64,000 bases of DNA from Melieria omissa (taxonomy: Eukaryota; Arthropoda; Insecta; Diptera; Ulidiidae), in NCBI GenBank assembly GCA_963971225.1, contig OZ020269.1, positions 22,380,921 to 22,444,920 on the forward strand, in the 5' to 3' direction. This document shows, piece after piece, positions 33,534-45,244 of the stretch. The notes beneath the pieces were generated by a model. The model had not been told where the DNA came from. It saw only the letters and a program-made list of their open reading frames with translations, and did not search any database. The position numbers and the translations under genes are program-made. Positions within the stretch are counted from its first letter, which is position 1. Each line of letters starts with the position of its first letter.

Positions 33534-34504
33534 AGGGAGAGGGCTGGGTTGTGAACCAGGCTGGGTTGTGAACCATTACCGTTTTTTCTTTCCCTAATTG
33601 ACATATCGCCAATCTTTCAACTGTCAAGTTTGTCTTATGATATGACTCTGCTTTTGTGGTTACACCGAAGTAAAAACACGTATTGCTTGTGGCAGCAATC
33701 GAGTTTGAAAGACATCGTGTTTGAAAATCGACTGCGAAAACTTGTTTGCTTTTTTTCAAAGTGCTATCCAAGTGAGTGAGCTTATTACAAAAAGGTCAGT
33801 GTAATACATGTTTATTTAGTGTTTTGATTCTATTTTACGATGCAATATTTGTTTATGTCGAATTATAATTGGAAGTGTCGTTTATTTTAAAGTTTCCAAA
33901 ATGGCATCGTGGTTGGGCTGTGAACCACTGAAGTGGCTGGGTTATGAACCACCTTTTTTTTGTACTACATTTGTTCTAACATTGTCAAATATGGACGGAT
34001 ATATTAAAATAAAGTCATTTTATGTTATTTCACTCGATTCCGGTGAGTTCACTTGAAGTGGGCCAATGCGAGAACGCGTTCATATTTCATATGCAAACAT
34101 TGCGACACCGATTAGGATGAAAAAAAACAATTATTGAGCACTTGCATTCATTGCGATTTTTTGGCCTAAGTGGCGTCATTATAACCTTTTTTTGCCTCTT
34201 GAGCCTTCCTGATTAAATAAATTTTCAACTTATTTCAAAATTATGGGTGTTTTCTTCGTATTTTCCGACTTTAATTGCGATTTGCCAAATGGTTCACAAC
34301 CCAGCCACTTTTTTGGAAAAGCGAAAAATCACGTCCTTAGAAAATTGGACGTAGAGAGTTACATGTTAATCAAAACGGTAATCTGTCTTCATAACAAATT
34401 TGCGCTTTACCTTTCCAACGGTATCTTCGATTTTTCGATATCTTTATTCTGTGAAAAGTTAGAGCCAAAAAACAAAACCCGGTTCACACCCCAGCCCTCT
34501 CCCT
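33534..34504. mobile_element. 971-bp MITE with 24-bp inverted repeats and TA flanks
   Basis: The left end reads AGGGAGAGGGCTGGGTTGTG followed by AACC; the right end is the reverse complement with one difference (GGTTCACACCCCAGCC, then CTCTCCCT). TA flanks both sides (33532-33533, 34505-34506), as in Tc1/mariner-type insertions. The phrase GGCTGGGTTGTGAACCA recurs in six places: twice at the left end, twice in modified form near 33912 and 33936, and twice inverted near 34291 and at the right end. ORFs inside (83 and 100 codons) are not transposases. Mobility would depend on an enzyme from elsewhere. Confidence 0.85.
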
Positions 34505-34507
34505 TAT

Positions 34508-36319
34508 TGTTTTTTTTTACGTATTTCTCTAAAGTATATTTTTAATTTTTTCTTAGAATTAGTTTCTTGTTTCACTAAATGCCCACAAATTTACAAATTC
34601 ACAGATTGCAAACCAAAACAAAATTAACCTTGAATGAAATGAGTAGATTATTTTTAATTTGAAGTATATTTCTAATTTCAATCTTTATTTTTAATACAAA
34701 CAATTTATGTAATTTTATTTTTCTCTAGAAAAATAGAATTTGTTTTTCTTTAGAAAAATAGAATTTTTATTTCTCGAGAAGAAAACTTTTAAACATAAAT
34801 TTGTTTCTCACCAAAAATTTTTTATTTTTTGATTTGCAGTTTGCTCAAAATTAAATTAAAAAACCTGCGATTTTTAATTAAAATTCTTGCAATAAAAATA
34901 CCAAGAGATGAAAGGAACTACTGTGACAGATAATGAATAAATATAAAAAAATAACAAATAAAATGGCCAAAATGCAAAAATGCAAAAATCCACCAGATAC
35001 GCCAAACATGCCAAAAAAAAGCTGAAATTGGGACACTCGACGCCTGTGCGGTCTCGCGCTCACAACAATATTTTCTCAGAAAATAGCAAACGCTGGAAAA
35101 ATAAATTAAGTGCTCGTCTTCTATTTCGAGCGCCGACTGCAATGAATTTTTTGGCCAGCTGCCACACACGCAGCCCCGGTGGGCACGTTTGAAGTTTTAC
35201 TAGAATAAGAAATCATTGTTGTTGTTGTTATTGTTAGTTGTATGCAGTCAATCTGCAGCCCATTTGCTGGCATATTTATTTGGTTCGACACTAAACTGGA
35301 ATCAAGTTGTCAGGGGATCAGACAAATACTGCATGCAATGTTTTTGTTGCAGCATGTTTTGGCCGCATTTTCCATAGTAAATTCTCAAATCAGTAGCAAC
35401 TATGAACGAGTGAACGAGTTTCGAGTTGGACAGATGCCAGAGCGAGTCTTGTCAGTCAAGTCAAAGCAATCAAATATTCATGGTGTTTGTGCTAAAGTTG
35501 TGAGTTAGCAGTTAAAATTACGGTGCAAACTCTTGCAAACTCGAAAAAATTGTCAAAGTTATTCGATATGTGGAAAGGTGCATTTTTTCAGCAGCAACAA
35601 AAAATTAAATTTCCTTACTTGCACACACTGACATTTGTGCAGCACAGGAGGAAATGACAGTTGTGTGTGAATTTTCTTCACACTTCCGTTTTACTTGAAT
35701 GTTCCATAACCCATCGCGGAAAATGCTGCGTGCAACGCGTGAAGCAAACTTTATTTCTACAAGGTACACAAGCGAGACTGGCAAAATGTCAGTTAGAGCG
35801 TTCGAAGCGCAAAATTTGCAAATCAATTATTTTTAATGACAAATAAGAGAGCAAGCGTTTCAGTCTGTTGGAACCGACCCGAGCATCAATGTGAATTTCT
35901 GCTAACGTGACGATTTTAAAAATTTTATGAATGAAAATAGTTTTTAATTAGTCATTAACGGGTTAAGGGTGTCCCACACCCAGTTTTTTGTATGTATGCC
36001 AAAAAATGTCTATACAGGGCAATCTGACCTGACATTGGCTCTGTACTACTGACATGAACATTTTTTTATATCTTCGCATCTATTAAAGTTATTTCAGATA
36101 GTTGATTCACGTACAGAAGGACGAACACAGTTCCATCCGATATTTCTAATACGAGAAGCATTTCTTCTGGCTGCTTAAAAAGCAATTTGGTATTTTATAT
36201 TTGTTGATTGAGTTGGATCTATGAGCTTCGATCCTCAGAGTCGGTTTTCAATGCACCAAACTGCAAACAACAAATCGCCCCCTGAGATGTTGCTTGACTT
36301 TCAGCTATTCGACTTAAAC
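34508..36319. other. Gene-free spacer
   Basis: AT-rich to 34920, then mixed unique sequence. A sequence ttaagggtgtcccacaccc at about 35963-35981 begins like a TTAA-flanked inverted-repeat end, but no partner end was seen. ORFs of 60-88 codons are unremarkable. Confidence 0.5.
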
Positions 36320-38065
36320 AGATGACTGCGACAGAGAGAGATTTCGAACCTATGACCCTCTGACTATGATCATAAAAATTAGTCAAGTAATAAAACATGA
36401 CAAATGTCATTAAAAAAATTCGGTAGCAGCCGTTTGTCCTAAGAAGATTTCAAGAAAAATTGTCCTTATTTGCTGTTAATAGAATTCAAATTAAAAACTA
36501 AGACACTCTGACTTAGGTCCAACTCATGGAACACTAAGACAGAGAGAAACGTTTTCCTTTTTCTCGTTGATAAAAACTGCTTTTGAACCAACAACTCATC
36601 GACTTATGGATCTCTAACTTATGAGCTGCTTCTTATTAGACCCAAGTTGTAACAACTAAATTCACTCTCAGCTGAAAGAAACGGCTTCTCTATTTCCCGT
36701 TGATAGAAACTGCATTCGAACCAAAACAGTTTCTAACTTATGATGCAACTCATCAATCCCCAAATTGGGAAGACCAATTCCACTCTTTACAGTTTACCCT
36801 AAGAAGGTCTACGAAGTAAACAACGTTTTCCTTAAGTATTTTCTGTCGATAGAAATTGAACTAAAAGCTACTATTCTCTTAGATAGAAATTAGATTTGAA
36901 ACTACGATACTCTAACTTAAGGTCCAACCAGAAATGTAGATAGAAATAGGATTCGAAACTACTACAGTCTAACTTAAGGTTTAACCTATGAACCACTGAG
37001 TCACGAAGACTACTGAGTTCCACTGTCCACTGAGTTCGGAAGACGAACACTCTAAGAAATGTAGATAGAAATAGGATTCGAAACTACTACACTCTGACTT
37101 TAGGTTTAGCCTATGAACCACTGAGTCACGAAGACTAATTCTGCTCTCAGCTGTTTGCCTTCGAAAGACGAACACTCTAAGAAATGTAGATAGAAATAGG
37201 ATTCGAAACTGCTACACTCTGACTTTAGGTTTAACCTATGAACCACTGAGTTACGAAGACTATTTCTGCTGCCATCCATTTGGCCTCAGAAGGGATAAGC
37301 GCTAGGAAACCTTTTCCTTATTTCTTGTTGATAGAAATTTGATTTGAAGTCAAAGGACTTAAGGTTCAACTTGTGAATCACTCAACTAAGACTAACTTAC
37401 AAAGACTAATTCAACTTTCAATGCTAAAACAAAAGCCCTAAGCAACATTTTCAATTTCATCTGTTGATAGAAATTTGATCCGAAACTACGACATTCTGAA
37501 TTCAGGACCAACTGGTAAACCACAGAGCCACAAAAACTAATTCTACTTAAGCCGTTTAGCCTCAGAAGGCAAAATCTCTAGGAAATCTTTTTCTAAATTA
37601 TTGTTGGATAGAAATTGGATTTGAAGTCAATAGACTTAAGGTCCAACTTGTGAACCACTGAGCCATGATAACTTATTCCACTCTCAGCTCTTGGTCCTAA
37701 AAAGGCGAAAGCCCTAAAAACTATTTTTCTTATTCGTGTTGATAGAAATTAGATTCGAAACTACGACACTCTGACTTTAGGTCTAACTTTTGAACCACTG
37801 AGCCACAAAGACTAAATCTACTTTAACTGTTTGTCCTAAAAAGTTGAAAGCACTGGGAAATGTTTTCTTGTGAATAGAAACTGGATTTGAAGTCAATGGA
37901 CTTGAGGTTCAATTTGTGAACCACTGAACCACAAAGACTAATTCTACTCTCAACCGTTGGTGCTGAAAAAGCGGTCACCGCAAATAACGTTTTCTCTTTT
38001 GCCAGTTTGAAAATAGAAAATGGATTCAAGCCAACAAGCCTTTGATTTAACCCCTTCAACCACTA
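36320..38065 (-). repeat. Tandem array of about 13-14 tRNA-like monomers
   Basis: Read on the minus strand, each monomer contains TCTTTGTGGCTCAGTGGTT, matching a pol III A box, and about 35-40 bases on GTAGTTTCGAATCC, matching a B box. A linker of 50-70 bases follows. Monomer starts (plus-strand gatagaaatt-type phrase) fall near 36480, 36568, 36700, 36842/36880, 36941, 37066, 37190, 37328, 37463, 37605, 37738, 37872 and 38013. Three consecutive units (36931, 37056, 37181) repeat at exactly 125 bp and are nearly identical. From 37328 onward two subtypes alternate. T-stem pairing is poor, so these are tRNA-derived relics and not functional tRNA genes. Confidence 0.7.
36931..37305 (-). repeat. 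Recently duplicated 125-bp triplet inside the tRNA-like array
   Basis: The phrase gaaatgtagatagaaatagg occurs at 36931, 37056 and 37181, exactly 125 bp apart. The intervening sequence differs by only a few bases. The neighbouring monomers are much more divergent, so this triplet arose by a late local duplication. Confidence 0.8.
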
Positions 38066-39479
38066 AGCAATAACAATTCTCCCAAAAAAATATTATACTC
38101 AAATAATTCCCTGAAGAATTTAGCTGAAATTGCTTTCAATTTCCCATAATAATCCTGATCAATTCTTTCAAAACTTTTTGTCAAATTTTTTCACCGTGCA
38201 ACATTCACCCTTGGCAAACAGCTTGTCGCCTGTCTCGTAGCAATCAATTTGCTATGCCACGCTGCACACTCTAAGTGCCGCACGCAATAATCATAATTTC
38301 GCTTAGCGCTGAAATCGCTTCGTTAGAAAAGTTTAATCGCTTCGAAAAGTTGCCAACAAAAGCGTTAATAATTGCAATTCGAAATTGTGTGCTGCACACA
38401 ATTTACTCGATGCCCGGCTGTGTGCGTCCGTGGCAACACGGCGATGCCGCCAAACATCGAACGTTGGTCAATGTGTCGGCGTCACAATTTCACCGACACT
38501 GTTACTGTTTGCCATTGTCGTCGTCATCGTTGTCGGCAATGGCGTTCAATTTGCTGCAACGCCAGCGACATGTTTCGCTAACTTTCAACTTTGAGCAATG
38601 TGCAAGTTGCAAGTTGCACTTCCGTTGGCTGGCGCCTGTAGTTGGCTGCCATAGGTGCAAAATGCCAAAGGCGAACTGGAGGTAGTCGAGTGACGCTGAG
38701 AGAAAAGCCAACTTGAAGGCCAAAACAGTAAAGTTTGCTTTTATGGCTTAAACGCCATGGCTGGTAGCGAGCGCTGTGCCGATAGCAGCTGGCGGGCGGC
38801 CTTTGTTGCCGGCGTTGTGTGCAATGGTGGCAACTTTAGTGCAAAGTGAATTTTCGCTGCAGCCCCAACACTTCACTGCCCCCTCGTTCGCTATTCGTTC
38901 TTAACGACATTGGCGGCGTGACTTTGACATCTACCCGGCGGTGCAACAGTTCAACTGTGCTCCCCATGCTGCACAGACACACACTGACACACGTATAGAC
39001 TTGCACGAAATACTTAACAAGTTTTCGGCGACCTTGAAAAAACTTTGCCCTACGGTGCGCTCGTAGCCGACACGGGCACGTTTAAAATTGCGCGGCAGAT
39101 TTGTTTGTGGCTTCAGCTACTAATAGCTGCCGGCGCGCCACTCACTCACTCACTCACTCACTGACTCAGTTGCCAGCTCCCTCGGCGACTACCATTTGTA
39201 CCTGCCATACTTGTTACACATTTGGACGTGCTTTTTGCTACTTGTTATTGTTGTTGTTGTTGGTGTCGTTTGTGTGTATGGTGTGAAGCCAATTGTTTGC
39301 TGCAGTGAAATGCATTTGTCGTTCACTCAATTTTTTAACATTTTCAAATTCAGTTTTGGTGTTTTTTATTAGTGAAGTTGGAGTTGCACGTTGCCTATGG
39401 GTGTTGAATTTTCGAAATTCGGGGTTTGAAAGGTAAAAAATAAAACTTGGGTAAAGGTGTTGCATGAAGAATTGTGATT
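38066..39479. other. Gene-free spacer with a GC-richer island
   Basis: Unique sequence, GC-richer at 38380-39140, with a (CTCA)n run at about 39140-39166 and a TTG run near 39245-39262. ORFs up to 136 codons (38275-38685) overlap in several frames without domains. Confidence 0.5.
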
Positions 39480-39965
39480 TAGTTGGCCAATTGATTTCAA
39501 TATGGTTAGCTAGGCCTTAGTCTCGTTATCGGGCTGTCGTGCCAGTCAATCAATCAATCAATTATTGATTTCAAACTTGGTAGAAGTACTCTAAACTATA
39601 AATAATTTGACACACATTTTTGAATTTTTCAAAAATCAAATTTTAGCGGCTACGAGAAGACTACAAAAAAAACATGAACCAATTGGCCTATGGACTCCAA
39701 AGTTAATGAAAATACTTGATATCAAAAATAATTGTGTAAAAAATAATTGTAACTTGTGTTTTTAATTTTTTTTTTTTAATATAAACCTAAAGGGTTGAAC
39801 CAAAGGTTAAAGTTTGCTTGAAGAAACAAACAATTGGCCTATTGACTTCAAAGTTGCTGAAAGTACTTCAATTATGAAATAATTCGATGCGTCCTTTAAT
39901 ATTTTTAAATTAAAATTTGACGGTCATAGTCCGTCATAGTCATTGTCATAGTTATGTCCAGAGGA
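39480..39965. repeat. Three degenerate tandem units of about 120-180 bp
   Basis: The phrase attggcctattgacttcaaagtt followed by gaaagtacttcaattat (near 39834) recurs as attggcctatggactcc (near 39681) and as attgatttcaaacttggtagaagtactc (near 39562). Each is followed by AT-rich DNA. Weak but ordered similarity; no coding content. Confidence 0.45.
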
Positions 39966-40515
39966 GGAGGGGTGTTAGAACTCCCATTGCCTATAATTAT
40001 TTAACATTTGCAATCACTATGCATGGTGTGTACGTTTCCACATTAGCAAAAAGGTGTTTTCACATTTAACCCTTTCAGACCGTGATGCATCGATTGTGCG
40101 GGTGGTTTTCGGTTTTAATATTTTCGCTTCTATCTGACCAATGTCAAATAGACCGGCATGCATCGATTTCTCTGCTTTTCCTTTATGTTTGTTTCTCACA
40201 TTATTCAGCTGTTCTCTTTACCATTACTTCAATTATTGCGAATTTCTTGTGTCACATTTCAGTTTTGTCAAAATGAGCCGGAGAAGAAAGTTGTGATTTC
40301 AATTACAAAAGTACTAATCGTTAACAAATAGTGAATCGGGCATATTTTCGCTAAACAAACCCTTTTAGCTAAACATTTTAACGAGTGCATCAATTGTGTG
40401 TGTCTCTAAAATAGTGGGTTTTGTTTTTATTTTTAAGTGCTAATTAAGTTTTCAACCAATTATTGATTCAGTTAGAAACGCTTGCTTAAAAATTCCGAGA
40501 CAAGAGAATGCACGA

Positions 40516-41567
40516 TATTCCATTGACGAGCACATGATACCATTCACTGGCTGCTGTCCAGTACGCCAAAGTTTGCCCAGCAAACCAAGAAACTAATCTG
40601 TTGGTTTAAAAAATGAGGTATTGACCTCATCAGAAGGGCTAGAGAGACGCCTCTTCCGAAGGAAAATATTGGATTTGGCCCTGCATTCGTTCTGCGTCTC
40701 GTACAAACATTACCTAAAGGATCCAAAGTATTTTTTGACAGGTACTTTACCTCATTGCCCCTATTGGATAAGCTTCTAGAAGAAGGACTTTATGGGGCGG
40801 GAACGATAACGAAAAGTCATATAAAAGGCGTTAACTTGACTGATGAAAAAAAGATGAAAAGAGGAGATATGGAGAAATTCTGTTTCCCTGATGATACAGT
40901 TGCCATTGTGCAATGGAAAGACTCAAAGTCGGTTTTATTGGCGTCATCTGCATTTGGATGCAGTCCCGTTAATTATGTTCGTCGTTGGTGCAAAAAAGAG
41001 AAAACGTTTATCGAAGTCGCACGTCCAAATATAGTCCAGCAGTACAATGAGTTAATGAGTGATGTGGACATTTGCGACCAACAAATTGAAGCATATCGGA
41101 CCTTTTCCAAAACCCAAAAATGTTCATTGAAAGTAATCATACATTTCATAGATTCGGCATGCTGCAATGCCGAAAGGCATGTCGGGAAAGAGTACCGAAA
41201 GGCATGTCGGGAAATCGGAAAACTACCAAAAGATCGCACGATTTGCTAAGTTAACCGACTTGCGTTAGCGGAAGCATTGGAGGCCACACAAAAAACTAAC
41301 AACGTGGGGTGGAGCTCTGAATCCGAAACTAACGAGGTTGAAACTGTTCAACAATCAAACCGATATCGCCCAGCGGACTAGCCATGTCCCGAAAAACGGC
41401 TGGATGGCTTCAATCACTGGCCTGAAGAACTCGATTTGAAAGCAGTCCGTATGTGCCGTCGCAAAGACTGTAAGTTGCGTACACGCACACGATGCACAAA
41501 ATGCGAAGTATTTTTATGTTTCAGCAAAAAAAATAATTGTTTCTGGCTGTATCATACTGAAAAATAG
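40516..41567 (+). pseudogene. piggyBac-like transposase, C-terminal half, frameshifted
   Basis: Cut-and-paste transposase acting at TTAA sites. The catalytic region is visible in pieces: YSIDEHMIPFTGCCPVRQSLP (SIDE Asp at 40525-40527), then in other frames FFDRYFTSLPLLDKLL (Asp at 40737-40739). A 164-codon open stretch (40755-41249) follows with TGTITKSHIKGV-like residues, YVRRWCKKEKTFIEVARP and SDVDICDQQIEAYRTF (Asp at 41067-41069 and 41076-41078). These match the three conserved Asp motifs of the family. The protein ends with a cysteine-rich domain, CRRKDCKLRTRTRCTKCEVF and a WLYH end before TAG at 41565-41567. The N-terminal half is absent, and stops and frameshifts interrupt the rest. Confidence 0.88.
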
Positions 41568-41725
41568 AAAATAGTTTGAAAAAAGTTATCATATGGGGCT
41601 TTGGTTATCTTAAAATAAAATTAGACCGAGATGCATTAATTGTGCGTTTCCTAAAAATCGTTGAAGTATATAAAAAGGGTAAAACCTAAACATTGATTAT
41701 ATTTTCATACGATATAGAGACCATA

Positions 41726-42362
41726 TCGCACACGCACAGCAAAAGTGACACAACTCAAATTTTGTGATTTTTCAGGAAACGCAAAAAACTGTTTTTGAGC
41801 TAAATAAACATTTTTTTTTTAAATAACGTATAGACCGTTCAGTACAAAATCCTTACAGATTATGCTTTATGATAAGTTGCAAGAATTGTTTTTTTATTTT
41901 ACACAAGAAAATCAAAAATTTTGAGTTGTGACTGTTTTGATGATATTTTAATTCAATAGTTACGGAACTATTTCAAGTTATGCCACTTTTTCTGAATTTA
42001 ATAATTATAAATTACAGTTAAAAAGTTTAAAGAAAAATTTTGAAAATTCATAATTAATTTTAATAATTAAAAGTATATACAAAAATTTTCAGAATTTTGC
42101 TTAAAATTTACTTTAGCAAACATTTATTTCGTCAAAAGTGACACAATTTGAGTTAGGACTCTTTTGTATTGAGCTGCAGCGATCAAATAGCATCAAACTT
42201 CTGAAAGGAAGAGAGACCTAAGTGTATGTTTGTAACAGTTAACAACAACAAAATATACTGAGCTTTTGCTGATTGGTAGATTTATGCATTGTGCACAATA
42301 TTAACACATAAACCCGAAAATGAAAAATTTTGAGTTGTGTCACTTTTGTAGTGCGTGTGCGA
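41726..42362. mobile_element. TA-flanked 637-bp MITE nested in the piggyBac element
   Basis: The left end TCGCACACGCAC and the next 25 bases (CAAAAGTGACACAACTC) reappear reverse-complemented at 42323-42362. TA flanks both ends (41724-41725 and 42363-42364), as for Tc1/mariner elements. A third partial copy of the motif (aaaagtgacacaatttgag) lies near 42135. No transposase ORF. It interrupts the 3' region of the piggyBac element, so it arrived later. Confidence 0.75.
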
Positions 42363-42422
42363 TATATTCCAAAAATTATGAAACAATTTCCAATAGTTTA
42401 GCGTCAGGTCTGAAAGGGTTAA

Positions 42423-45240
42423 ACATATGAAAGAATAATAACAAAAAATTTTTATGTAAAAGCAATATGATTTTTTTAAATAGGCTCAACAACTATCTAT
42501 CATGACCTAACATCATGTCTAAACAGCTTCGAGTAGTGGCGAACCCAGACAATTTTTAGACAAGAAGGCAGACAATAGTTGGGGCACAATAGACAGTAAT
42601 GTTCATTTCATTTGTCATAATTGTCCTTTTTCCGAATAATAAAAAAATACCCAGATATGAACGATTGGAAAAGAAATTCAAATAAAACAAGAATGATGTC
42701 ACATATTAAAGTAATTCAGGCTTTTTTTTTAAGCTAAATTCATGTCCATTATGTATGCAAGAGCAACCAATTTCCAAATTTTGTCTACATACCTTCAAAC
42801 GTATTGAAAACTGATCTTGAATTTTCATAATATACGATTTGGATAATAACGATGCATGATGAAATGGCAAACTACACTAAATATTTTCACATTTACACCC
42901 TTTACAATTTGCAAATTAAAAAATTAATTTATTGGAAATTTCCCAAAACAAACTTTAGTCCCTAAACACACTGAGTCCAATTAAAATTAATACTGCAAAT
43001 ATTGATTATTACAGCTTTGGAATTTTCTACACTAATTCCCACACGAATCGGCTTACCAACTAAATCGTTGATATTTTATGTACTTATTTGTAATATAAGA
43101 GTATTTTTCATTTTATGTAAGTGAAATGTATGTAAATGTATTTGCAAATTTACACATAATTTTGTTCAATAATGAAAATTTTGGCAAAATTGCTCAACTG
43201 ATAAAATAAAATATGCAATAATGCGGGCTGTGAGCTGCCAGACACATTACTATTTTATTGTGTCTGCAACCAAATATGGCAAAATATTTACGAGCAATAT
43301 ATACGAAAGTAGATGCGCATAAAATTTAATTGTCGTTTTGCATTTTAATTGGAATCAGTAAAACGATCATTGAAACTTCATATCGGCCATGGCCCAAGCA
43401 ATCGATGCTGACAAGCGCAATATGGAATAATTATTGGGTGTGGTTTTCTGTGAGACAAAAGCCAGAAATGGTTAGAATTAATTAAAGTGCACCGATGTCT
43501 GATGCATTGCTTGGAAATTAATGCTTCTGACTTTGACTTGAGGGAGAGATTCAATTTTAAAGCCGTTTAGATTGTCTCGAATGTGTTTGGGCACTTAAGT
43601 GTTTTTATTGAAAGCAATAAAATTGTTCATATTTTTAGGCAAAACAATTTGGTGAATCACAATGAGGTATTAAGTGATTGATGGCCGCATTGATGGCAAA
43701 TGTGGCGCACCAAACCAAAACATGGGCACATTTAGCACATTGGCATAATTGAATACAAACATGCTGCACACTCTGCCACATTACGAATTAATTTCACACA
43801 TGAAAAGCTGTGCTGTGCCGCATTGTCGCACAGCGCCACGTATCGCCTGCCACAAATGTCAACTTTATGACATTCAATTACGATCGCGCACGGCGGCAAC
43901 GAGCTGACAACAAATACACTCAGCGACTCGGCAGCGTTGCGGAAGGACCGCACAAGCAGCCGACCGAACAATTACGTGACACACTGTGCTATCGACAGCC
44001 AGTCGGCCAGACGCGTATTGACGCCGCTGCACAGGTGGCGGCCACAAGGCGCACAGCCAGCGAACAGCACTTTTGGGCCCAACGAACACAAGAAAGTTTG
44101 TGAGCAAAGGTTGCCTGATAAAACACAAACAAAAACAAACCTCGAACAACAATAATCAAGTTTGAACGACACTGCAGCGCAGACGCAACGCAACGCAACG
44201 CACGTGCGAACGGCGCAATGTGGCCGACGCGTCAACAAACTTTTAATGGCCATGCCGGACACTTGCATAAATTATATTTGCGCAAAATTTCAACGCCAAC
44301 GAAGCGACAGCGACGACAGTGGCGCCACAAGCGTCCACAATGTGGCCGCATTATGTGCGCTTCGTGCACTTTTTAAATGTGCCACGTTGCACGAGCCGCC
44401 ACTTGGTTGGACTTTTCTCCTCCACTTTGTTGTTGTTTTTGTTAATGTTGCTGTTATTGTTGTTGTGTTGTGTTGTGTAGTTCCCAAGCGATGTGTAATG
44501 TACGCAACACAGAAAATTGAATTTCGCACAACGTTTGCGTTGTGCCTGAGTGGCCGCACGCATCAACGCACACCAACACACATACGTCAGCTGGCTGAGA
44601 GGAATAGCTGACTGGCTGGTTGGATGGTTGAATGTGTGCTGCACATGTGGCTGCTTGAATTGGCGCTGTTTTAAGCCTTTTTGTGCAGCATTTAACATTT
44701 TCGGACATTGAATTTGCCATCATTGATGTCAGCGTTGGACGTTGTTGGTTTTCGTCGCAGCTGACGGCAAGCGCGTGCGATAAGTCCTGTTTAGGCGATG
44801 ATACCATAGACCAACCAATGTATGGCAACTTCTAATGGAAGCCAGTCAGTATGCGGCCACGCATGTTTGCTGTTCGATGATTGGATTTGCGTACAAATGC
44901 TTGCACTTTAAAATTGAGTGAGTTGTTGCTGTCAAAAAACTATTATAAAGTTAAGGTTTTTTTGAACGAAACATGAAACTATTTCTATTAAATTTGTTGA
45001 TAGCTAAAAAAAAACACTTTTCTGTTCCACATTCCATCCACATTCTTCATTTTTAAATTTAATCTCCTGAACAAAAGTAAAAACTACACCTGGTGCTAGA
45101 AATTTCACCTCGTTTGCGGGGACTCGAAAATTTTTCCTAGTATTTTTGGCCTTGACTTGGACAGATTCTATCAGACGATTATGGATATTTGTGATTAGCT
45201 CTATTCAATACACTTGAATGTTTGGCGAAACCAACTTTTC
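42423..45240. other. Gene-free spacer with a GC-richer island
   Basis: AT-rich unique sequence to 43700, then a GC-richer island at 43740-44830 with short repeats (cgcaa run near 44180, TTG run near 44425-44470). ORFs of up to 149 codons overlap on both strands in all frames, which is typical of stop-poor GC-richer DNA and not of a gene. It may hold regulatory DNA, but nothing specific can be shown. Confidence 0.5.
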
Positions 45241-45244
45241 TTAA

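Larger units (their letters stand above)
40070..42418 (+). mobile_element. piggyBac-like transposon with TTAA duplication
   Basis: The 2349-bp element starts CCCTTTCAGACC and ends GGTCTGAAAGGG, flanked on both sides by TTAA (40066-40069 and 42419-42422), the obligatory piggyBac target. Subterminal phrases such as TGCATCGATTGTGCGGG (40086), TGCATCAATTGTGTGTG (40386) and TGCATTAATTGTGCG (41632) recur on the same strand and may be binding sites. A piggyBac transposase remnant lies inside, and the 3' part is interrupted by a TA-flanked MITE (41726-42362). Ends are intact, so the copy might still be excised by a compatible transposase. Confidence 0.92.

Noticed and set aside
35963..35981. TTAA plus GGGTGTCCCACACCC as one end of a piggyBac-type element
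   Set aside because: No matching inverted end with TTAA was found downstream, and the sequence is a palindrome by itself.
36320..38065. Functional tRNA gene cluster
   Set aside because: A and B boxes are present, but the T and D stems do not pair well, there is no convincing anticodon arm or acceptor stem, and no T-run terminators follow the units.
43732..44828. Cluster of overlapping ORFs of 70-149 codons on both strands
   Set aside because: All frames are open for similar lengths because the island is GC-richer; no frame shows a recognised domain or a consistent coding bias.
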